Source: an uncultured Caulobacterales bacterium (GTDB taxonomy: Bacteria > Pseudomonadota > Alphaproteobacteria > Caulobacterales > Maricaulaceae). Taken from it: a DNA stretch of 64,000 nt. Under the pieces are notes generated by a model. The model did no database searches, had not been told where the DNA came from, and saw nothing but the letters and a program-made list of their open reading frames with translations. Each line of letters begins with the position of its first letter. The stretch's first letter is position 1. Positions 57,809-64,000 of this stretch are shown piece after piece. The stretch lies in assembly GCA_937928165.1 (NCBI GenBank), contig CALFVT010000004.1, forward strand, positions 248,001 to 312,000. Reading direction: 5' to 3'. Made by a program: the position numbers and the translations under genes.

Positions 57809-59293
57809 ATGAAGACAACTAAATTATATAACCTCTTACGAGATTTTAAAAGCGATACCCGCGGTAATTTTGGCGTCATGGCGGCGACAACGGTTTTGGG
57901 CCTCATAAGTGCCATTGGTCTTTCTGTGGACGGCCAGCGCGTTTACACACACAACGCTAAGACCCAATCTGTTGCGGACGCGGCAGGATTAGCGGCCGCC
58001 ATTCACGCCAGTAGCAATGGCGGCATGGTGCCAACCGAGGGCGCAACCGGCGTTTTCGTAGAAGGCCAAACCTATAACGCAGAAGAACTAGGGTTTGAAT
58101 TAACAACAGGCGAAACAATTACTTTCAAGGTTGATTACGACGAATCTGCCCGTGAAGTCACCGTCACAACGACGGGCACGGTTACCCCACTCATGTTGCA
58201 GCTCATTGGTAAAAATGAGATTACGACTTCTGCAAGTTCGACTGTAAAATTTCAAGAGCCCGATGACCTTAAACCCGCTAGTGTTCTATTCGTCCTCGAT
58301 GAATCCGGCTCTATGTGGTTTGATGATTTACCCATTGTTAAGAACAGCCGTCCCGTCGAGGCTGTAAGGCGAGTACAAGCCCTTCGTGATAATATGAACA
58401 GTCTCAATAATCGCCTCCGCGCACTTGGTGCTGATAGGCAATCCGCCCCCGATAATAATTTCTTACGAACAGGCATTGTAACTTTTAATAATGGCCCTGT
58501 TACGACACGAGATCAGTTTGGACGGTTGATTACTTCCAATGAGCAAGGCCCCGCAGGTCCCGTGAAACTTGTTGTGCCTATGGATTGGAAATCAATTTCA
58601 CCAGATATTATTAACAACCAAATCAACCCTTTCGGAGGGACTAATTCCGCGCCAGCCATTACAGAGGCCGTACGAATTATGCGGGAAGAAGAAAGAATTC
58701 ATGGCGTCGATGAAAACGGCGACCCCGCCGCAGAACGCTATATGATTTTTATGTCTGACGGTCAAAACAGCACCGGGTCTCAAGCAATTAATTGGCGTCA
58801 TCAAGCTGGGACTGGGTTTTTTCGCCGCTTTGTTAATGAAAATGTTTGTATAAGGCGAAACTTTTTTACGCAGGCTTGCTTACAATTTGAAAGAAGACGT
58901 GTTGAGCAAAGATGGGACGTTGACATCCAAGGCACATCACCACCCGCAAACCAGAACTGGCAAGAAGGTGTTTATGCCACGCGCGAAGATAATCAAACCG
59001 TTAATCGGTGCAATCGCCTAAAAGACTCCGGTGTCAACATATACACAATCGGTTTTGCCCTCAGAGAAGGTGAGTTTTTTACAAATGAATGGAGATTTCA
59101 ACCCGGCGGCAATCCATTCCGTTTCACCGTTGATGTTGACCGTGAAGATTTACGGCGTGCCGTTAGTCTATTACGGGCCTGTGCGACAGATGATAGTACG
59201 TTCTTACTGGCAAATGATGCGGAACAATTAGAGATCGCGTTTGAACAAATTGGTGTAGAAATCACCGAGAGCATTGTTCGCCTCACTAATTAA
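57809..59293 (+). CDS. TadG-like pilus-assembly protein with von Willebrand A domain
   Basis: I start it at ATG 57809 (494 aa), with AGGTGGG five to eight bases upstream; a GTG nine bases earlier is less likely. The N-terminal TadE/TadG-type segment (about 18-45) has GNFGVMAATTVLGLISAIGL and is a membrane anchor. After a domain of about 110 residues, the vWA domain carries MIDAS residues in VLDESGSMW (D164, S166, S168) and the later MSDGQN. An insertion near 340-390 contains paired cysteines and an aromatic Arg-rich stretch. No other tad/cpa gene is nearby, so it is a solo copy, probably surface or envelope adhesion. A CtrA box lies upstream. Confidence 0.85.
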   Translation: MKTTKLYNLLRDFKSDTRGNFGVMAATTVLGLISAIGLSVDGQRVYTHNAKTQSVADAAGLAAAIHASSNGGMVPTEGATGVFVEGQTYNAEELGFELTTGETITFKVDYDESAREVTVTTTGTVTPLMLQLIGKNEITTSASSTVKFQEPDDLKPASVLFVLDESGSMWFDDLPIVKNSRPVEAVRRVQALRDNMNSLNNRLRALGADRQSAPDNNFLRTGIVTFNNGPVTTRDQFGRLITSNEQGPAGPVKLVVPMDWKSISPDIINNQINPFGGTNSAPAITEAVRIMREEERIHGVDENGDPAAERYMIFMSDGQNSTGSQAINWRHQAGTGFFRRFVNENVCIRRNFFTQACLQFERRRVEQRWDVDIQGTSPPANQNWQEGVYATREDNQTVNRCNRLKDSGVNIYTIGFALREGEFFTNEWRFQPGGNPFRFTVDVDREDLRRAVSLLRACATDDSTFLLANDAEQLEIAFEQIGVEITESIVRLTN

Positions 59294-59316
59294 TCCATTA
59301 AATATTATTACAATTA

Positions 59317-59352
59317 AAAAAGGCCGCTCCTGTTTCCAGAGGCGGCCTTTTT
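59317..59352. terminator. Bidirectional terminator between the vWA gene and ndk
   Basis: A perfect 11-bp stem (59317-59327 with 59342-59352) has A-run and T-run flanks, so it serves both convergent genes. Confidence 0.9.
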
Positions 59353-59373
59353 CTATTTTTAAATGGATAGGGT

Positions 59374-59796
59374 TTAACCAACAATCTCATCATCAGAGAA
59401 GAAGAACGGGATTTCCTGCGCCGCAGTCTCTGGCGCATCTGATCCGTGAACGGTGTTCGCGTCAATGCTTTCTGCAAATGTTGCACGTATCGTGCCCGCA
59501 TCAGCATCTGCAGGGTTTGTTGCGCCCATAACGTCCCGGTAAGCTTTGATAGCGTTTTCACCTTCAAGCACCTGAACAACAACAGGGCCAGAGATCATGA
59601 ACTGAACAAGATCGTTAAAGAACGGGCGCTCTTTGTGCACGCCGTAAAAACCTTCAGCCTGCTCTTTCGTGAGCTGAATCCGCTTTTGCGCGATAATACG
59701 AAGTCCGGCCTCTTCGATTTTGGCATTAACAGCCCCAGTAATATTACGCTTTGTGGCGTCGGGCTTAACGATAGAAAAAGTGCGTTCCAAAGCCAT
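59374..59796 (-). CDS. ndk: Nucleoside diphosphate kinase
   Basis: Transfers phosphate between nucleoside tri- and diphosphates. It is 140 aa with the phospho-histidine H117 in NTVHGSD and the start [15 protein letters not shown]. Normal length. It is a single gene ending at a terminator and divergent from the ABC-F gene. Confidence 0.98.
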   Translation of the reverse strand: MALERTFSIVKPDATKRNITGAVNAKIEEAGLRIIAQKRIQLTKEQAEGFYGVHKERPFFNDLVQFMISGPVVVQVLEGENAIKAYRDVMGATNPADADAGTIRATFAESIDANTVHGSDAPETAAQEIPFFFSDDEIVG

Positions 59797-59924
59797 AATG
59801 GAAACCTCCTATAGATTTGCCAGCCCAATCTGTTTACAGGGATAGCGGTGTGAATCGCGCGCTCTATAGCGTTAGGATTCGCATCTGTGAACCCTAAACC
59901 CGTGATTTAAAGGTTTATTCCTCA

Positions 59925-61841
59925 GTGCTGCATATAAATGACCTCACATATCATATTGAAGGGCGACTGTTGTTCGACAAAGCGACGCTCGCGATCAATA
60001 AAAGCATGAAAGTCGGCCTTGTCGGGCGTAACGGCACAGGCAAGTCAACCTTGTTCCGCCTTGTCAAACAAGATATCTCTGGGGATGACGGCGCAGTGAA
60101 TATCCGCAAGGGCGTGCGCATGGGCAGCGTCGATCAAGAAGTTCCCTCTGGCCCGCAAACTCTGCTTGATACAGTCCTGAAAGCCGATAAAGAACGCGCG
60201 TCTCTGCTTGAAGAAGCCGAAACCGCCACAGACCCCAACCGCATTGCTTCCATTCATACGCGCCTCGCCGATATTGACGCCTATTCCGCCGAAGCCCGCG
60301 CGGCGACTATTCTGTCCGGCCTTGGCTTTACCCATGAGGATCAGCAGCGCGCTTGCGCAGATTTCTCTGGCGGCTGGCGTATGCGCGTGGCCCTTGCAGG
60401 GGTGCTATTCTCTAACCCTGATATCCTCTTGCTCGATGAGCCGACAAATTATCTGGATGTCGAAGGGGCGGTTTGGCTCGAAGCCCATATCCGCAAATAT
60501 CGCGGCACCGCCTTTATTATCTCCCATGACCGAGACTTTCTTAATAACGCCGTGACCCATATCGCCCATTTAAAAGGCGGGAAATTTAATATCTACACGG
60601 GCGGTTATGACCGCTTTGAAAACCAGCTCGCGGAACAACAGCGCCTCAACATGGCCCTTGTGGGCAAACAAGAGGACGAACGCCGCCGCCTGGAAGCCTT
60701 TGTCACCCGGTTCAAAGCCAAAGCCTCCAAAGCCAAACAGGCTCAATCCCGCGTTAAACGGCTCGAGAAAATGGCCCCTATCGCGACCATTATCAATGAC
60801 CCGATTGCCCCGTTTGATCTGCCCTCCGCAGAGCGCCGACTCTCTCCGCCGATTTTGCGCTGGGACGAAGCCGCACTTGGTTATGAGGATAAACGGGTTT
60901 TATCGCGGCTGACCCTGCGGATTGACCCGGGTGACCGTATTGGACTTTTGGGTAAAAACGGCCAAGGCAAATCCACCTTTGCAAAATCTATCCTCGGCCT
61001 ATTATCCCCGCAAGAGGGCTATATTCGCCGCCATAAAAAACTCCGTATTGGCTATTTCGCCCAACATGAAATTGACGCGCTCAACCTGAACCACAGCGCT
61101 TATGACCATGTGCGAGAGCTTATGCCCGACGCGACAGAGGCCGAGCGCCGCGCCCGCCTCGCCCGCTTTGGCTTGGGCCATGAAAACGCAGAAACCAAAG
61201 CCAAAGATTTATCGGGCGGCGAGAAAGCCCGCCTGCTCTTCTCCTTGATAAGTTTCCATGCGCCCCATATGCTTGTGCTTGATGAACCGGCGAACCATCT
61301 TGATATCGACAGCCGCGCAGAACTTATGAAAGCGCTGAATGATTTTGACGGGGCGGTTTTGCTGATTTCCCATGATCGTAACCTGCTCGAATCCGTTGTT
61401 GACCGCCTCTGGTGCGCCGATAAAGGCACGATTGAGCGCTTTGATGGCAGTCTTGAGGATTACAAGCAGCTCCAACTCGACGGCGATAAAAGCGATAAGA
61501 AAAAGAAAACCAATACAAAACCCACAGCGCAAGATATCCGCCGCACCGCCGCAGAGGCCCGCGCTAAACTCGCCCCTTTACGCAAAGAACTCAAACGGCT
61601 TGAAAGCAGCATTGATAAAGCCCGCACCCGCATCGCCAAAATCGATCAAGAGCTCGCCGCCCCTGGCCTATTTACCCGCAACGCCGAAAAAGCTATCGCC
61701 CTTGGCCAAGAGCGCTCAAAGCTCGAAAAATCCATCGACACATCCGAAATGCGCTGGCTCGACATTTCCGAAACCCTCGAAGCCGCCGCAGCGGCGGCGG
61801 AACCCGTTTCCGTGCAGTCCCGCTTAGACGGAAAACTTTAA
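59925..61841 (+). CDS. ABC-F family ATPase
   Basis: A soluble protein with two ABC ATPase domains and no membrane part, 638 aa, starting with GTG 59925. The first Walker A is GRNGTGKS (34-41) with signature FSGGWRMR and Walker B LLLDEPTNYLD. A charged linker follows (about 230-280, KQEDERRRLEAFVTRFKAKA). The second Walker A is GKNGQGKS with LSGGEKARLL and LVLDEPANHLD. A C-terminal coiled-coil ends it. ABC-F proteins act on the ribosome. The coiled-coil recalls Uup/YheS-type members, but I do not assign a subgroup. Confidence 0.93.
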   Translation: MLHINDLTYHIEGRLLFDKATLAINKSMKVGLVGRNGTGKSTLFRLVKQDISGDDGAVNIRKGVRMGSVDQEVPSGPQTLLDTVLKADKERASLLEEAETATDPNRIASIHTRLADIDAYSAEARAATILSGLGFTHEDQQRACADFSGGWRMRVALAGVLFSNPDILLLDEPTNYLDVEGAVWLEAHIRKYRGTAFIISHDRDFLNNAVTHIAHLKGGKFNIYTGGYDRFENQLAEQQRLNMALVGKQEDERRRLEAFVTRFKAKASKAKQAQSRVKRLEKMAPIATIINDPIAPFDLPSAERRLSPPILRWDEAALGYEDKRVLSRLTLRIDPGDRIGLLGKNGQGKSTFAKSILGLLSPQEGYIRRHKKLRIGYFAQHEIDALNLNHSAYDHVRELMPDATEAERRARLARFGLGHENAETKAKDLSGGEKARLLFSLISFHAPHMLVLDEPANHLDIDSRAELMKALNDFDGAVLLISHDRNLLESVVDRLWCADKGTIERFDGSLEDYKQLQLDGDKSDKKKKTNTKPTAQDIRRTAAEARAKLAPLRKELKRLESSIDKARTRIAKIDQELAAPGLFTRNAEKAIALGQERSKLEKSIDTSEMRWLDISETLEAAAAAAEPVSVQSRLDGKL

Positions 61842-62017
61842 GGTCAAGCTTGAGATTAAGAAATTTGGTAACCATTATGATCAACCGCCTCATATATCCG
61901 CACTGCGCCCAAGTGGCAACGGCGGTGAGTTATATTGGGCGTAACATTCACACCCCGCTTAGTTTTAGCCCTTCACATAGGCCCGCGCGTAAGCTTTAAG
62001 AGAGGGAGGAGATAATT

Positions 62018-62650
62018 ATGCTGACACTTTATGACTATACCCCCGCACCAAGCCCGCGCCGCACACGCATATTTTTGGCAGAAAAGAATATTGACGTCGC
62101 CAATGTGCAAATCGATCTTCGCGCCGGGGAGCAGTTTAACGATCAGTTCCGGGCGGTTAATCCCCGCTCTACAGTACCCGCATTAAAGCTTGAAAGCGGC
62201 ATTATTTTGACGGAAAACCTCGCCATTGCAGATTACCTAAACAATTTGCGACCCGACCCGCCTTTGATGGGCCATGATGCGGTCTCCCGCGCCGAGGTTT
62301 TGCAGTGGAATAGCCGGATTGAGATGGGGGGTCTTATGGCCGTAGCGGAGATCTTGCGCAATACATCCAAGGGCATGATTGACCGCGCCCTACCCGGCGC
62401 TTTGAAATTACCGCAAATTCCAGCCCTTGCCGAACGTGGGCGGCTCCGCCTTCCTGAATTTTACAAACATATGAACAGACACCTTGAAGGACGAGAATTT
62501 ATTGCCGGCGATCATTACTCCCTCGCTGATATTACACTGCTTGTAACCGTTGATTTTTCGGCTTGGGTTAAGGCCTCCCCCGATCAAAATTTGACCCACT
62601 TATGGCGCTGGCATTCTATGGCCAGTGCCCGCCCTGCGTCTAAGGCCTAA
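62018..62650 (+). CDS. Glutathione S-transferase
   Basis: A 210-aa GST. The N-terminal thioredoxin-like domain has SPRRTRIFLAEKNI, the cis-proline loop STVPALKLESG and ENLAIADYL for glutathione binding. The helical C-terminal domain has IAGDHYSLADITLLVTVDF. The class cannot be settled from sequence alone. A HAD gene follows four bases downstream. Confidence 0.93.
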   Translation: MLTLYDYTPAPSPRRTRIFLAEKNIDVANVQIDLRAGEQFNDQFRAVNPRSTVPALKLESGIILTENLAIADYLNNLRPDPPLMGHDAVSRAEVLQWNSRIEMGGLMAVAEILRNTSKGMIDRALPGALKLPQIPALAERGRLRLPEFYKHMNRHLEGREFIAGDHYSLADITLLVTVDFSAWVKASPDQNLTHLWRWHSMASARPASKA

Positions 62651-62654
62651 AGTC

Positions 62655-63287
62655 ATGGATTTAAACCAGCCCAAGGTTTTGCTCTTCGATCTTGGCGGGG
62701 TAATTGTGCCGTGGGTCGGCATCATAGAATTATCGCGCCTAACAGGCCAGAGCGAGGCCGAGATTTTAGCCATTGCCGCCGACATGCCTATTTTTAGCGC
62801 CTATGAAATTGGGGACTGCACGACGGCAGAATTTCTGGAACATGCCCCAAAGCCCTTTGGCCTTGATGTAAGCCAAAAAGATTTTGCAGCCTTATGGAAT
62901 AAATGGGTACGCCCGCCTTATCCGGGCACACGAGAGGCTCTGCTTGACCTAAAAGTTAATTACCATCTGGCGTGCCTGTCCAATACTAATCAATCACATT
63001 GGGATTATGTGACCGCGCAACATAATATATTAGATGTATTTGATCATGCTTACGCCTCTCATTTAATAAAAGCAGCAAAGCCGCATCCATCTGCATGGGA
63101 AATCGTGCTTGAAGATATGAGCGTAAACTCCAAAGATGTCTGGTTTTTTGATGATACCCAAGCCAATATACAGGCCGCGCAAAAGCTCGGCATAAAGAGT
63201 TTTATCGTCAACCGAGATATCGGCGTCTTGCCGCTACTCCGCGAGCTTGGCCTATTAACTAATGGGGAAGCTCCCAAAGATATATAA
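62655..63287 (+). CDS. HAD-superfamily hydrolase (YihX-like)
   Basis: A 210-aa haloacid-dehalogenase-type phosphatase, starting at ATG 62655, four bases after the GST stop; an in-frame start inside the GST gene is unlikely. Motif I is LLFDLGGVIV (D12), motif II CLSNTN, the lysine in AAKPHPSAW and motif III FFDDTQANIQAA. The DLGxVI form of motif I resembles E. coli YihX (sugar phosphate phosphatase). The substrate is unknown. It is probably cotranscribed with the GST gene. Confidence 0.9.
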   Translation: MDLNQPKVLLFDLGGVIVPWVGIIELSRLTGQSEAEILAIAADMPIFSAYEIGDCTTAEFLEHAPKPFGLDVSQKDFAALWNKWVRPPYPGTREALLDLKVNYHLACLSNTNQSHWDYVTAQHNILDVFDHAYASHLIKAAKPHPSAWEIVLEDMSVNSKDVWFFDDTQANIQAAQKLGIKSFIVNRDIGVLPLLRELGLLTNGEAPKDI

Positions 63288-63289
63288 TG

Positions 63290-64000
63290 TTATTGAGGAG
63301 ACAAACGCATAATCTTGTTTTCAAGCGCCGCATAAATTGCGCCGTCCGGCCCCGTTGTAACGTCGCGAACACGGCCCTTTTTATCAAGGATAATACTCTC
63401 ACCGCCATATTGATTGCCGCTGACATCAATGAGTCGGATTTGCTCATATTTAAGGGCACCAGCCAAAAGGCGGCCCCTCCACTGCGGGAAAAGATCGCCC
63501 GTATAAACGTCAAGGCCGCACACCGCGATAGATGGCGTCCATTGGCTAATGGGCTGCTCCATACCGTCTTTGGCCGTGAAAGGGGTTAGGACAGTACCGT
63601 TATAATTACGGCCATAGGAAATCGCTGGCCAGCCATAGTTTTTACCCGTGGTAATGATATTAAGCTCATCACCGCCTTTAGGGCCATGTTCGGTCTCCCA
63701 TAACACGCCCGTATCTGGATGAATAATCAGGCCCTGCGGATTGCGGTTGCCATAGGCGTAAATCGTCTCATAAGCCCCCGCTTCACCGATGAGGGGATTG
63801 TCCGCCGGGATAGAACCATCGCGCTTTATACGGTGAATTTTACCATTTGGCTTTGTGACATCCTGCGCCATGTCTTTTTTGCCGCGATCACCAATGGAGA
63901 AAAATAAATGTCCATCATTGTCAAAGGTAATCCGGGAACCGTAATGAAAACCTGTTTTAATATAATCTTCGGCGCGCGCTTCAAACAAAACTTCTTGGGC
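63290..64000 (-). CDS. PQQ-dependent aldose-type sugar dehydrogenase (5' part missing)
   Basis: A partial gene; the frame stays open to the window edge, so the start lies outside. The visible 236 residues are the C-terminal part of a beta-propeller of the soluble glucose/aldose dehydrogenase (YliI/Asd) family. Markers are YGNRNPQGL, the TEHGPKGGDELN block with family His and Asp, and GKNYGWPAISYG. Enzymes of this family use PQQ and Ca2+ in the periplasm to oxidise sugars. It converges on the HAD gene with a 2-base gap. Confidence 0.9.
   Translation of the reverse strand, partial: AQEVLFEARAEDYIKTGFHYGSRITFDNDGHLFFSIGDRGKKDMAQDVTKPNGKIHRIKRDGSIPADNPLIGEAGAYETIYAYGNRNPQGLIIHPDTGVLWETEHGPKGGDELNIITTGKNYGWPAISYGRNYNGTVLTPFTAKDGMEQPISQWTPSIAVCGLDVYTGDLFPQWRGRLLAGALKYEQIRLIDVSGNQYGGESIILDKKGRVRDVTTGPDGAIYAALENKIMRLSPQ

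Overview
This is about 64 kb of ordinary, densely coding chromosome from an alphaproteobacterium, with a base composition a little under 50% GC. The assignment rests on gene order and gene form. The run dusB(nifR3)-ntrB-ntrC-ntrY-ntrX-trkA-trkH-hfq-hflX, a fused ispDF gene, the pdhA-pdhB(lipoyl)-pdhC-lpdA block beside lipA/coq10 and ftsB/eno, hdaA next to purMN, and a CtrA-type box (TTAA-N7-TTAAC) before a TadG-like gene are all alphaproteobacterial. An NtrC without the GAFTGA loop, the CtrA box, the carotenoid genes and the moderate GC point by inference to the Caulobacterales/Maricaulales side, for example marine Robiginitomaculaceae. I saw no insertion sequence, prophage or CRISPR array.

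Layout. 0-2.5 kb: tRNA-Asp and catalase-peroxidase katG. 2.8-8.3 kb: carotenoid region. crtY-crtI form one operon. crtB lies downstream of an ArsR-type repressor and an SdpI-like membrane protein on the same strand. A small membrane-protein gene with an uninterrupted 14-G tract converges on crtB. 8.6-21.2 kb: mazG, then a tandem minus-strand run of nine genes from dusB to hflX covering nitrogen signalling, potassium uptake and Hfq. 21.2-25.9 kb: ispDF-pncC, a methionine gamma-lyase with a divergent Lrp regulator, and a small gene broken by an in-frame TGA. 25.4-36.4 kb: coq10-type START protein, lipA, an acyltransferase, the pyruvate dehydrogenase genes, ftsB, eno and rpmF. 36.5-45.3 kb: small membrane proteins, a tiny Cys-rich protein, a Tat-exported hydrolase, arfB, rlmE, gppA, a SulP transporter with a DUF442 sulfurtransferase-like partner, and transketolase. 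45.3-47.7 kb: feoAB and tRNA-Phe. 47.8-54.2 kb: glycosyltransferase, 2OG-oxygenase-like protein, rnd, rluA, and a light-repair module (FeS-type photolyase, DUF2256, SDR). 54.2-64 kb: hdaA, DUF2066, purMN, a TadG/vWA surface protein, ndk, an ABC-F ATPase, GST, a HAD phosphatase and the truncated end of a PQQ-type sugar dehydrogenase.

How the genes fit together. IspDF and the Crt enzymes give an isoprenoid-to-beta-carotene route. The GGPP synthase needed between them is not in the window. Carotenoids, KatG and the photolyase module suit an aerobic, light-exposed organism. The pyruvate dehydrogenase, enolase, transketolase and lipoate genes form a central-carbon block. Four observations stand out: the poly-G tract in a coding region, the ArsR/SdpI/crtB arrangement with a promoter that looks leaderless, the GAFTGA-less NtrC, and the TGA-interrupted small gene. 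Several real genes are shorter than 60 codons and easy to miss: rpmF, the 46-aa Cys-rich protein and the 49-aa DUF2256 protein.
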